Under the pieces are notes generated by a model. That model had not been told where the DNA came from. It did not search any database and worked only from the letters and a program-made list of their open reading frames with translations. Made by a program: the position numbers and the translations under genes. From positions 1-39,526 of the forward strand of contig CAKZZD010000018.1 of the NCBI GenBank assembly GCA_937886715.1: 39,526 bases of DNA, in the 5' to 3' direction. How positions within the stretch are numbered: the stretch's first letter is position 1; each line of letters starts with the position of its first letter. Origin of the DNA: an uncultured Bacteroidales bacterium (GTDB taxonomy: Bacteria; Bacteroidota; Bacteroidia; Bacteroidales; P3). Positions 16,842-24,872 of this stretch are shown piece after piece.

Positions 16842-17602
16842 CAGTCGAAGTCAAGATAAAAAGGCCAATGTTGGCGGAAGGAGTCGAGCTTGTCTTTGTC
16901 GAGGGAGACGGTGACGAGTTGGTCGGCGCCAGCCTCAGCTTCTGCCAGAGGGAAGCCTTTGTAGTCGATGAGGGCGCTGTTGCCCGAGTAGTTGCCGCCC
17001 ACGCCGTCCACGCCGCATCGGTTGCACCCCAGCACATAGCTGATGTTTTCGATGGCGCGAGCCTTGATAAGGGTGGTCCATGCCTCGTGGCGGCTTCCGG
17101 GCCAGTTGGCGCAAACGAGCAGCAGGTCGTAGCTGAGATGGTCGTTGCGCAGCCACTTGGGGAAGCGGAGGTCGTAGCATACGGCCGGTTTGATGCGCCA
17201 GCCTTTGTAGGCGAACACCTCACGCCGGGAGCCGCGGCTGATAATGTCGTATTCGCCGCTGACGCGGAACGTGTGGGCTTTGTCGTAGTGGCCGAACGAG
17301 CCGTCGGGGAAAACCCAATGCAGGCGGTTGTAGCAATGGTCGCCGTCGCGGACAATCCATGTGCCGACAAAGAGCAGGCCGTATTGCCTTGCCATTTGGC
17401 GTGCCCACAGCAGGGTGGGGCCTTCTGGCTCTTCGGCAAGCGAGGCCATGTGGTCGCCGAAGCCTGTGGTGAATGTTTCGGGCACGACGAAGATGTCGCT
17501 CTTTGTCGCGTCAGCCATGGCTGCCTCCACACGACGGCGGTTGGCTTCGGCATCGCCCCAGACGATATCTTGCTGGTAGAAGCTTATCTGAAGATTGTTC
17601 AT
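16841..17602 (-). CDS. Nitrilase-superfamily amidase (omega-amidase/YafV-like)
   Basis: The longest frame begins at 17641, but the ATG at 17602 overlaps the ribF stop as ATGA and gives the usual N-terminus 'MNNLQISFYQQDIVWGD', so I use it (253 residues). The C-N hydrolase triad is clear: E42 in 'VVPETFTTGFG', K108 in 'YDKAH' and C142 in 'AVCYDLRFP'. The motif set (TTGF, YDLRFP, WP.SR..AW) matches the omega-amidase branch, which hydrolyses alpha-ketoglutaramate or alpha-ketosuccinamate to the keto acid and ammonia, a metabolite-repair step. The protein is cytosolic. It sits between ribF and mutS2 without a functional link to either. Family confident; exact substrate inferred. Confidence 0.9.
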   Translation of the reverse strand: MNNLQISFYQQDIVWGDAEANRRRVEAAMADATKSDIFVVPETFTTGFGDHMASLAEEPEGPTLLWARQMARQYGLLFVGTWIVRDGDHCYNRLHWVFPDGSFGHYDKAHTFRVSGEYDIISRGSRREVFAYKGWRIKPAVCYDLRFPKWLRNDHLSYDLLLVCANWPGSRHEAWTTLIKARAIENISYVLGCNRCGVDGVGGNYSGNSALIDYKGFPLAEAEAGADQLVTVSLDKDKLDSFRQHWPFYLDFD

Positions 17603-18501
17603 AGTTGTAGGCAGGCGTTGAGGTCTTTCGTGAGTTGCCATTCAAGGGCTTCGGGTGAGGCAAAGTGTTCGATGTCGCGCAGGCGCCGTGCGAATTCGAC
17701 GGTGATGGTCTGCCCATAAAGGTCGCCGTGGAAGTCGATCAGGTGCACCTCGAGCAGCGGCTTCTCCACGCCGAAGGTAGGCGCCGCACCGAGGTTGGCC
17801 ATGCCGGAATGGCCGCATGCGTGCACGGCATAGACTCCTTCTTTCGGCAGCATCTTGCGCGTGGCAGTGAGGTCGATGTTGGCGGTGGGGAAGCCGAGAG
17901 TGTGGCCCACCCCGCGGCCGTGGAGCACCTTGCCGGTGACGACATAGGGGCGTCCGAGGAGAGTGGCGGTGGTTTGCACATCGCCGTCGAGCAGACTTTC
18001 GCGGATGCGGCTCGAACTGATGGGTTGGCCGTCGACAAGGAAGGGTTCGCCGCACAGGAGGGTGATGCCCAACTCGCCGGCCAACTGCGGCAGGCGGTCG
18101 AAGTCGTCGTTTTGTTTGCTGCCGAAGCGGCTGTCGTATCCCAGCAGCAGGCTGCGCATCTTCAGCTTTTCGTGCATCAGGCGCGCCATCTCGCAGGCGC
18201 TGAGTGTCGACACTTCGCGGGTGAACGACAGCATGGCGACATACTTGGCGCCGGCATCGAAGAGCATCCGCAGGTGCTCGTCGGGGTCGTCGAGCCAGTA
18301 TTCGCTCTGGCGGCGGCCGAGCACGAACGACGGATGGCTGGTCAGCGTCACGATTAGGGTTGACAGTTGACGGTTGACGGTCGACAGTTGCCTGAGCAGA
18401 GCCTGATGGCCCCGGTGCACGCCGTCGAACACGCCCACCGTGACAGCGGTGGCCTCGGCAATGCCGGCAATGGGTCCGTGAATGTCGTAAAGGTCAAACA
18501 T
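17599..18501 (-). CDS. ribF: Bifunctional riboflavin kinase / FAD synthetase
   Basis: The 300-residue protein makes FMN and then FAD. The N-terminal nucleotidyltransferase has 'GVFDGVHRGHQALL' (residues ~23-36, the HxGH-type motif) and 'SSSRIRESLLDGDV'. The C-terminal riboflavin kinase has 'GKVLHGRGVGHTLGFPTANID'-type sequence near residue 185. The gene overlaps the preceding outer-membrane protein gene by one base and the following amidase by ATGA. An oddity is the peptide 'RQLSTVNRQLST', just after the HxGH helix, which is encoded by a heptanucleotide repeat at 18360-18390. It sits where the family is variable in length, so the enzyme is probably still active. Confidence 0.95.
   Translation of the reverse strand: MFDLYDIHGPIAGIAEATAVTVGVFDGVHRGHQALLRQLSTVNRQLSTLIVTLTSHPSFVLGRRQSEYWLDDPDEHLRMLFDAGAKYVAMLSFTREVSTLSACEMARLMHEKLKMRSLLLGYDSRFGSKQNDDFDRLPQLAGELGITLLCGEPFLVDGQPISSSRIRESLLDGDVQTTATLLGRPYVVTGKVLHGRGVGHTLGFPTANIDLTATRKMLPKEGVYAVHACGHSGMANLGAAPTFGVEKPLLEVHLIDFHGDLYGQTITVEFARRLRDIEHFASPEALEWQLTKDLNACLQL
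18360..18390. repeat. Heptanucleotide repeat inside ribF
   Basis: Four units TTGACAG, TTGACGG, TTGACGG, TCGACAG are followed by TTG. Arrays of TTGACRG-type heptamers are known as dispersed repeats in several bacterial groups. Here the array lies in frame within coding sequence and gives the repeated peptide 'QLST'. Confidence 0.8.
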
Positions 18502-19658
18502 CAGCGCAGCTTCAATGTCGGATAAAAGGGTAGGGAGCAGCCCACCGTGAACTCGGTTTCGCCCTCCAGCGGGAAATGGTAGGCCGAAACGTCAAGCAGA
18601 AGGCAGAAGTTGCCTTTTTTCGACCTCAGCTCGTACGACACCTTGGCGGTCAGCACATCGTTGCGGTTGAACACCCTGTCGGCGTCCATCGTGGAAATGT
18701 TGCTGAACAGGCCGCTGCCCATCAGGGGCACAAACCGGTGCCCCGACCAGTAGCTCGCCATAATATGCCAGTGGGTAGGGAAATACAGCTGCAATTCGGG
18801 ATACAGGCCCCAGCCCTCGGTGAACGGCACCGCACGGTTGCCGTATTGGTGATACCACATCATGCGGCAGCTCACGTCAGCCGTCATCACATCGCCGAAA
18901 GCATAGCTGGCGCCGATGCCGCCGGCCGCATTGAAGTTGTTCTGTATGTTCGACATGTGCTCCAGCACCTGGCCGCCCACATGTTGTGCGACGAAATGCA
19001 GCGACACATACACCTCCCATCCGTCGCCGCCCGCGCGCAGCCTTCCTGATGCTCCCACCGTCAGCTTCTCCTGGCGGGGACTGCGGTTCCAGATAAACTC
19101 GCGCCAGTCCACCCACACGTCCATCGCCAGCCATTTGTTGTGCAGCGATGCTTCCACGCCCTGCTCGGGATCGGCCACGAAGAGCCGTTCGGGATTGTAC
19201 ATCGGCATCGGCAACTGGTGGTCGTTGGGGTCGAGGCTGCCCAATGTCAGGGTGAGCCATCCCGTGGCGTGGAGCTTTGCCTGCAGCCACGGCAGCACGT
19301 GCATCAGGGTGTTGGTGTCGCTGTAGTCGGGCAGCACCCCGTAGCTTGCCACAGCGGGATAGCTGTGCGCGCCCCAGAAGTGGAGCCAGTGCACACCGCC
19401 CTTCAGCTCGGCATTGTGCGACAGGCGCCACACCACGTGTGGCCGAAGCACGAATCCCGGCAGCGTGTAGCCCGCCACATGGTGGCCGAAAAACTCGTTG
19501 TCGATGAAAAACAACGCACCGTCGAAGCGCAGGCTGAGGTCGGCGCTGTCGGACGTCTGTGCCTGTGCCGACGGGATGGGGCCGATAGGCACGACGGACT
19601 GAACGGGCCACATGCCCATCAGCCCCATCAAACCTATCAGCCCCAGCAGTTTTCTCAT
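18501..19658 (-). CDS. Exported outer-membrane beta-barrel-like protein, unknown role
   Basis: The 385-residue protein has an N-terminal signal ('MRKLLGLIGLMG', cleavage probably after 'SAQAQ'). The rest alternates short aromatic strands and turns ('WLHFWGAHSYP', 'YPELQLYFPTHWHIMASYWSGHR') and ends in a strand close to 'FYPTLKLR', consistent with an outer-membrane barrel. I recognise no named family. It overlaps ribF by one base and the preceding thioredoxin-like gene by ATGA. The signal peptide contains a low-complexity GLIGLMGLMGM stretch resembling the repeat-derived 'LIGLIGLMG' peptides of Bacteroidota genomes. The barrel assignment is moderate; any transport role is unknown. Confidence 0.6.
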   Translation of the reverse strand: MRKLLGLIGLMGLMGMWPVQSVVPIGPIPSAQAQTSDSADLSLRFDGALFFIDNEFFGHHVAGYTLPGFVLRPHVVWRLSHNAELKGGVHWLHFWGAHSYPAVASYGVLPDYSDTNTLMHVLPWLQAKLHATGWLTLTLGSLDPNDHQLPMPMYNPERLFVADPEQGVEASLHNKWLAMDVWVDWREFIWNRSPRQEKLTVGASGRLRAGGDGWEVYVSLHFVAQHVGGQVLEHMSNIQNNFNAAGGIGASYAFGDVMTADVSCRMMWYHQYGNRAVPFTEGWGLYPELQLYFPTHWHIMASYWSGHRFVPLMGSGLFSNISTMDADRVFNRNDVLTAKVSYELRSKKGNFCLLLDVSAYHFPLEGETEFTVGCSLPFYPTLKLR

Positions 19659-20740
19659 TTGCCCAGTGCGTTCACGATGGCCTCCTCGATGGCAGCGCCG
19701 CGCAGGTCGCGGGCCAGGATGGTGCCGTCGGGGCCGATAAGCATGATTTGCGGGATGCCCATCACACCATAGGTGTCGGTGGCGGTGCGGGTGCTGTCGA
19801 CCAGCTGGGGATAGGTGATGCCCAGGTCGGCCATCACTTTGGCGTGGGCGGCTTCGCGCTCCTCACGGTTGCCGCGCTCCCACACGTTCAGGCCTACGAT
19901 CACAAGACCTTTGTTCTGGTATTTTTTCCACAGCGGCACCAGGTTGTCCTTGATCTCGGCACGGCACGGACCGCACCACGAGGCGTAGAAGTCGACCAGC
20001 GCCAGCTTGCCGTCGATCAGGTCGCTCAGTTTGCCGTCCACACCCTGGATGTCGGTGTAATGCTTGCCGGCCGACGTCGACTCGACGGCTTTCAGCTGCT
20101 CAAGCTTGCGGCTCACCGGCTTGTAGGCTTTCACCACCGGCGAGGCATTGCTCAGGATGCTGTCGAACTGACTGAACGTCAGGTTGTCGGTCTGGCCGAT
20201 GATGTTCATGGCATAGGCTCCGAGAATATTGTCGCCATTCGAACGGTAGAGACGCCAAGCGCCTTCCAGCGTGCGGGCGGTAGCGATGGCCTCGACCGAG
20301 TCGTACAGGCGCTCGGCTTGGGCGCGCATCTCGGCATCCGGCGCGGCATAGTAGAGCTGCAGGTAGGTCTTCAGCTCATTCTCCAGGTCGCTCATGTCGT
20401 TGTTGTTGGCGAAGCTCTGCAGGCTGTCGTTCAGCGGGGTGCCGCCGATGGTCTCGGCCGTCACGTTGATCACACCCGGCTCCACCACGCACTGCTGGCC
20501 GAAAAAGTCGTTGGCCACCATGGCGATCCACGGTTCCTCCACCGTGCCGGTGAAACTGAACATGCCGTCGGCCACTGTGGCGCTGTCCACGATGTCCGAT
20601 CCATTGACGAGATAGACAGTCGTTCCGTTGATTTCTTCACCTTCGACTGTGCCGTTGATGGTGAACTGATGCTTGTTTCCGCAACTGCACATTGCTCCGA
20701 TAATCAGCGTTGTGCACAAGATTTTGCTAATGTTTTTCAT
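19655..20740 (-). CDS. TlpA/ResA-like thioredoxin-fold lipoprotein
   Basis: The longest frame starts at 20797. ATG 20740 is preferred because it gives 'MKNISKI' plus a hydrophobic stretch and a lipobox ('GAMC'), and because it lies downstream of the promoter (361 residues). Residues ~25-115 look like the DUF4369 domain common in Bacteroidota ('GTVEGEEINGTTVYLVNG'). Residues ~235-361 are a thioredoxin fold with the active site W-C256-G-P-C259 and cis-Pro 'GIPQIMLIG'. Such proteins reduce or exchange disulfides, for example in cytochrome c maturation or folding, on the periplasmic face. It is the first gene of the coupled operon through mutS2. Family confident; partner unknown. Confidence 0.9.
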   Translation of the reverse strand: MKNISKILCTTLIIGAMCSCGNKHQFTINGTVEGEEINGTTVYLVNGSDIVDSATVADGMFSFTGTVEEPWIAMVANDFFGQQCVVEPGVINVTAETIGGTPLNDSLQSFANNNDMSDLENELKTYLQLYYAAPDAEMRAQAERLYDSVEAIATARTLEGAWRLYRSNGDNILGAYAMNIIGQTDNLTFSQFDSILSNASPVVKAYKPVSRKLEQLKAVESTSAGKHYTDIQGVDGKLSDLIDGKLALVDFYASWCGPCRAEIKDNLVPLWKKYQNKGLVIVGLNVWERGNREEREAAHAKVMADLGITYPQLVDSTRTATDTYGVMGIPQIMLIGPDGTILARDLRGAAIEEAIVNALGK

Positions 20741-20767
20741 TGATGGATTTATGTTAAAAACAAAATG

Positions 20768-20798
20768 CAAAAGTACAAAACTTGCCGCATGTGGCAAA
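20768..20798 (-). promoter_or_regulatory. Bacteroidota promoter for the tlpA-like...mutS2 operon
   Basis: On the minus strand a TTTG (20798-20795) is followed after 19 nt by TACTTTTG (20775-20768). This is a full match to the Bacteroidota -33 TTTG / -7 TAnnTTTG consensus. A TTGCC/GGCAA inverted repeat overlaps the -33 side and the spacer and could be an operator. The start codon at 20740 is ~28 nt downstream of the -7 box. Confidence 0.75.
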
Positions 20799-21204
20799 AT
20801 TTATTTTCCGCCATTCCCAAACCTCTGTTTCCGTCCCGTTCCGAACTCCCTTTCCAACCTCCCGCCGACCCCTATTCCGACCTCCCGCCGACCCTTTTTT
20901 GCCTCTGTGACCTCATTCCGTAATCCACTGTCTCTCAATACCATCTCCTTATCAACTCCTACCCAACTCCTACCACAGTAGGAGATGGTAAGGCGATGAT
21001 AGGTGGTTGTCAGGCAGTTGGAGCGCATTCGGGCGTATGTGGAGCAGGGCAGGAGGGGGCGCAGATGCGAATGGCCGGAACGGGAGGGCGGTGCGGCACA
21101 GAAAAGGCCGCTTGGGGGCGGCAAAAGAGCGTTGCAAGTGATTTAAAACCAGAAATTTCAAAATATGGTTGAAAGTTTTTCTTTTCAGATTGGGGAAAAA
21201 GTAG
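20799..21204. other. Divergent intergenic region between two operons
   Basis: No gene is supported here. It holds a 23-bp tandem duplication with ACCTCCCGCCGACCC at 20857-20871 and 20880-20894, a palindromic dispersed repeat (20939-21020, listed separately), a G-rich stretch (21040-21125), and then A+T-rich promoter DNA for guaB. Confidence 0.7.
20939..21020. repeat. Dispersed palindromic intergenic repeat, copy A
   Basis: An outer perfect inverted repeat TACCATCTCC/GGAGATGGTA (20939-20948, 20981-20990) encloses an inner hairpin CTCCTAC-CACA-GTAGGAG (20967-20984). It is followed by GGTGGTTGTCAGGCAGTTG. The inner hairpin and the GTTGTCAGGC tail recur at 39101-39184. It lies between divergent genes and has no coding potential I believe. 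Confidence 0.7.
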
Positions 21205-21212
21205 TATTTTTG
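21182..21212 (+). promoter_or_regulatory. Likely promoter for guaB
   Basis: TATTTTTG at 21205-21212 is a full -7 TAnnTTTG match, 38 nt before the guaB ATG. At the expected 19-nt distance the -33 position reads TTTT (21182-21185), one base off TTTG. The leader to the ATG is very A+T-rich, as is usual for Bacteroidota translation starts. Confidence 0.65.
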
Positions 21213-21249
21213 CAAATTAATTTCATCGTAAATAAAAATATTGCGCAAT

Positions 21250-22722
21250 ATGTTTACAGATACCACAAAATTCATTGGTGAGGGGCTGACCTACGACGAT
21301 GTGCTCCTCGTTCCGGCCTACTCCGAAGTGCTGCCCCGCGAGGTGTCGGTGGCTTCACGTTTTTCAAAGAACATCATGCTCAACACCCCGCTGGTGTCGG
21401 CCGCCATGGACACCGTGACTGAGGCCGCCATGGCCATCGGCATGGCCCAGGAGGGCGGTATCGGAGTGTTGCACAAGAATATGAGCATTGAGCGCCAGGC
21501 CAATGAGGTGCGCAAGGTGAAACGTGCCGAGAACGGCATGATCATCGACCCCATCACGCTGTCGAAAGAGGCCAAGGTGAAGGACGCCCTGCACCTGATG
21601 GAAGAGTATGGCATTGGCGGCATCCCCATTGTGGACGACAACAAGATGCTCATCGGCATGGTGACAAATCGCGACCTGCGCTTTGAGCGCGACATGGACC
21701 GTCCGCTGAGCGAGATCATGATCACCAAGCTGATCACCACTCATGTGGGCACCACCTTTGCCGAAGCCACCGACATCCTGCAGCAGCACAAGATCGAGAA
21801 GCTGCCTGTGGTGAACGACGAAGGCCAGTTTATGGGTCTGATCACCTACCGCGACATCATCAAGACCAAGGAGCGTCCCAACGCCTGCAAAGACAACAGC
21901 GGCCGCCTGCGTGTGGCTGCCGGTGTGGGCATCACGCCCGACATGATGGACCGCGTCGACGCGCTGGTGAAAGCCGGAGCCGACGCCATCGTGATCGACA
22001 CTGCCCACGGCCACAGCATCCGCGTGGTGGAGGCCCTGAAGTCGGTCAAACAGAAATATTCCGGCATCGATGTGGTGGTGGGCAACATAGCCACCGGCGA
22101 AGCTGCCCTGATGCTGGCCGAGGCCGGCGCCGACGCCATCAAGGTGGGTATCGGACCGGGATCGATTTGCTCGACGCGTATCGTGGCCGGTATCGGAGTG
22201 CCCCAGCTGACGGCTGTCTGCGAGGTGGCGGGTGCGCTGAAACAGCATGGCTACGACGTTCCTATCATTGCCGACGGCGGTATCCGCTATAGCGGCGACA
22301 TCGTGAAGGCCCTGGCGGCCGGCGCCTGCTCGGTGATGGTGGGCAGCCTGGTGGCCGGTGTCGACGAGGCTCCGGGCGAGACCATCATTTTCGAAGGCCG
22401 CAAGTTCAAGAGCTATCGCGGCATGGGCAGCCTCGAGGCCATGCAGAGCGGATCGAAAGACCGCTATTTCCAGGACAAGGAGACCGACGCCAAGAAGCTG
22501 GTGCCCGAAGGCGTTGTGGGACGTGTGCCTTACAAGGGCACGCTGGCCGAGGTGCTCTACCAGATGGTGGGTGGCCTGAAGGCGGGTATGGGCTACACGG
22601 GCAGCGCCAATATCGAGGCGTTGCAGAAGGCCAAGTTTATCCGCATCACCGCTGCCGGTCGCACCGAGAGCCATCCCCACGACATCGCCATCACCCGCGA
22701 GGCCCCGAACTATAGTCGTTGA
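21250..22722 (+). CDS. guaB: Inosine-5'-monophosphate dehydrogenase
   Basis: GuaB oxidises IMP to XMP with NAD+, the committed step of GMP synthesis. An upstream TTG (21241) is in frame, but ATG 21250 gives the conserved 'MFTDTTKFIGEGLTYDDVLL' start (490 residues). The barrel is split by two CBS domains (~95-205). The catalytic loop 'GPGSICSTRIVAGIGVPQ' has C307, and the flap region carries 'SYRGMGSLEAM'. The C-terminus 'ESHPHDIAITREAPNYS' is typical of the family. It is followed 16 nt later by a parvulin gene, so it probably leads the plus-strand run. High confidence. Confidence 0.95.
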   Translation: MFTDTTKFIGEGLTYDDVLLVPAYSEVLPREVSVASRFSKNIMLNTPLVSAAMDTVTEAAMAIGMAQEGGIGVLHKNMSIERQANEVRKVKRAENGMIIDPITLSKEAKVKDALHLMEEYGIGGIPIVDDNKMLIGMVTNRDLRFERDMDRPLSEIMITKLITTHVGTTFAEATDILQQHKIEKLPVVNDEGQFMGLITYRDIIKTKERPNACKDNSGRLRVAAGVGITPDMMDRVDALVKAGADAIVIDTAHGHSIRVVEALKSVKQKYSGIDVVVGNIATGEAALMLAEAGADAIKVGIGPGSICSTRIVAGIGVPQLTAVCEVAGALKQHGYDVPIIADGGIRYSGDIVKALAAGACSVMVGSLVAGVDEAPGETIIFEGRKFKSYRGMGSLEAMQSGSKDRYFQDKETDAKKLVPEGVVGRVPYKGTLAEVLYQMVGGLKAGMGYTGSANIEALQKAKFIRITAAGRTESHPHDIAITREAPNYSR

Positions 22723-22738
22723 TTTTTTGAACAAAAAA

Positions 22739-24859
22739 ATGATGCTGAAAAGAATGAGTCGGATATCGAAGACGGTTGCCTGTGCAACCCTGATGTGCTG
22801 TTTCCAGTTGATGTGCATTGCCCCGTCGGCGGCCCAGACCGACGACCCGGTGGTGATGGAGGTCGGCGGAGAGAAGGTGTACAAGTCGGACTTCATGAAA
22901 GAGTTTTTGCCCACGGTGGGCAAAAAGGTCGGCGACGCCCCCACGGTGTGCACCTACGAAAAGCGCGAGGCCCTGAACAATTATGTCAACCTCTATGCCA
23001 ATTTCCGCGCCAAGCTGCTTGATGCCAAGGCGATGGGATTTGACACGATGCCCGAACTGAAGAGCGAGCTGTACAAATACCGCCGCGAGCTGGCAGCGCC
23101 CTACCTGATCGATTCGTCGGTGCTGTCGGCCTTGTTGCACGAGGCCTATGAGCGTAACCATTATTCGCTCGACGCGGCCCATATCCTGGTGCATGTGCGC
23201 CAGGATGCCGCACCGGAGGACACGCTGGCTGCCCTGCAACGCATACAGGAACTGCGCCGCAGGGTGATGGACGGCGAGGATTTCTTCGCCGTGGCGTCGG
23301 AAGAGGTGCACCGCGTCAACCCGAAGGCCCCCAACCGCCCGAACGAGGGCGAGTTGGGCTATTTCACATCGTTCGACATGGTGTATCCCTTCGAGAATGC
23401 TGCCTATGGGCTGCAGGTGGGCGAGGTGAGCCAGCCTGTGCGCACCCGTTTCGGCTACCATATCGTGAAGCTGCTCGACAAGGTGGAGCTGCAGGGCAAG
23501 GTGTCGGTGGCCCACATCTGGCTTCATGCCACCGATTCGCTGAAGAACAAGGGTCTGATCCACACGATGTACCAGCGCCTGATGGACGGTACTCCGTTTG
23601 AGGAACTGGCCCGCGAGAGCGACGACCGCACCACGTCCGGCAATGGCGGACTGATGCCCGATGTGACGTTGTCGCAGCTGCCGCCGGAGTATATCCATGC
23701 CATCGAGCACATGAAGGTGGGCGAGGTGTCAAAGCCGTTCTTCACTAAATATGGCTGGCATATCGTCAAGCTGGTGAGCAAGGAAGAGCTGGCACCCTAT
23801 GAGGACATGGTGCCCTACTACAAGCAGAAACTGGCTCGCGACCAGCGCGGCGAGGCGTCGCGCAAGGCCTTTGCCAGCAACTGCCGCAAGAAATACAAGA
23901 TTGTTGACCTCACCCAGACTCCTGTGCCCACCGACGGCAAGAAGCGGAAGAAAGACGCCCCGGTGGAGATGCAGGCCTCGCTGGACGAGCTGATATCGAT
24001 TGTGCCCGATTCGGTGATGAGCGGATTGTGGCGCTATAAGGACACCTGCTTCCACGACCTGCGTCCGTTGGTGCAGGTGCCGGGCAAGACCTACAACGTG
24101 AAGGATGTGGCTTCCTATATCCGCAAGCATCAGAAACAGCAGGTGGCCACCAAGATCGACTACTATGTGAAGAACCACTATCAGGACTTCATCGACAGCG
24201 TGACGATCGTGTATGCCGACAGCCAGATCGAGAATGAGAATCCGGAATTTGCCGAATTGGTCGACGAATATCGTCGCGGATTGATGATATTCAATTACAA
24301 CGACCGCATGATCTGGACCAAGGCCATCAAGGATTCGGCCGGCTTTGCCGGATTCTACAATCGTGAGAGCCAGCTGAAGGACATGTCGAAGCCGGAAGAT
24401 TCGATATATTTCTGGCGTATGCGTGCCCGTGTGGTGACCTACGATGTGGCCGACAGCGCCTGTCTGGCGCCCGCCAAGGCGAAGAAAATCCTGGACAAGG
24501 GCCTGAAGAAGAGCCTGGGCAGCCTGGAGATGCGCGACGCGCTGCAGAAGGCCATGGGCAAGAAATGCAAGGGTGCCGATGCCGTGAAGTCGAGCGTCGA
24601 CCTGGTCGAGCAGACCCATCAGAATCTGCTCGGCGACAACCAGTGGAGCGTAGGGGTGTACATGGTGCCGCAGCCCAAGGGTTACCGTGCCCTGGTGGTG
24701 GAGCGGGTGTTTGAGCCGATGCTGAAATCGCAGCTCGAGGCGCGCGGCTACTACCTCAGCGAGTACCAGAACGAGGTGGAGCGCAATCTGAACGAGGAAC
24801 TGCGCAAGAAATATAATGTGAAGATCAATTGGGATGTCGTCGACGATATCGTTTACTGA
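22739..24859 (+). CDS. Large periplasmic parvulin-type peptidyl-prolyl isomerase
   Basis: ATG 22739 (a second ATG follows directly; an in-frame TTG lies at 22727) gives a Sec signal peptide ending near 'APSAAQ'. The ~706-residue protein has two parvulin (PpiC) domains: ~146-250 ('AHILVHV' ... 'TRFGYHIVKLLD') and ~256-350 ('AHIWLHA' ... 'TKYGWHIVKLVS'). A long C-terminal region without a recognised domain follows. Such proteins assist folding of outer-membrane and secreted proteins. The gene is directly followed by a shorter surA-like gene, and this tandem pair is common in Bacteroidales. It may serve outer-membrane clients such as the PorV barrel encoded nearby. Domain call confident; client specificity inferred. 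Confidence 0.9.
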   Translation: MMLKRMSRISKTVACATLMCCFQLMCIAPSAAQTDDPVVMEVGGEKVYKSDFMKEFLPTVGKKVGDAPTVCTYEKREALNNYVNLYANFRAKLLDAKAMGFDTMPELKSELYKYRRELAAPYLIDSSVLSALLHEAYERNHYSLDAAHILVHVRQDAAPEDTLAALQRIQELRRRVMDGEDFFAVASEEVHRVNPKAPNRPNEGELGYFTSFDMVYPFENAAYGLQVGEVSQPVRTRFGYHIVKLLDKVELQGKVSVAHIWLHATDSLKNKGLIHTMYQRLMDGTPFEELARESDDRTTSGNGGLMPDVTLSQLPPEYIHAIEHMKVGEVSKPFFTKYGWHIVKLVSKEELAPYEDMVPYYKQKLARDQRGEASRKAFASNCRKKYKIVDLTQTPVPTDGKKRKKDAPVEMQASLDELISIVPDSVMSGLWRYKDTCFHDLRPLVQVPGKTYNVKDVASYIRKHQKQQVATKIDYYVKNHYQDFIDSVTIVYADSQIENENPEFAELVDEYRRGLMIFNYNDRMIWTKAIKDSAGFAGFYNRESQLKDMSKPEDSIYFWRMRARVVTYDVADSACLAPAKAKKILDKGLKKSLGSLEMRDALQKAMGKKCKGADAVKSSVDLVEQTHQNLLGDNQWSVGVYMVPQPKGYRALVVERVFEPMLKSQLEARGYYLSEYQNEVERNLNEELRKKYNVKINWDVVDDIVY

Positions 24860-24872
24860 TTCTATTTTAATT

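Noticed and set aside
20673..20981. Small plus-strand frame across the tlpA-like promoter region
   Set aside because: It overlaps the lipoprotein signal and the promoter, is low-complexity Pro-rich and ends inside the palindromic repeat.
21364..22953. 529-codon minus-strand open frame
   Set aside because: It is antisense to guaB and the parvulin gene and is histidine-rich with no domain. guaB is certain.
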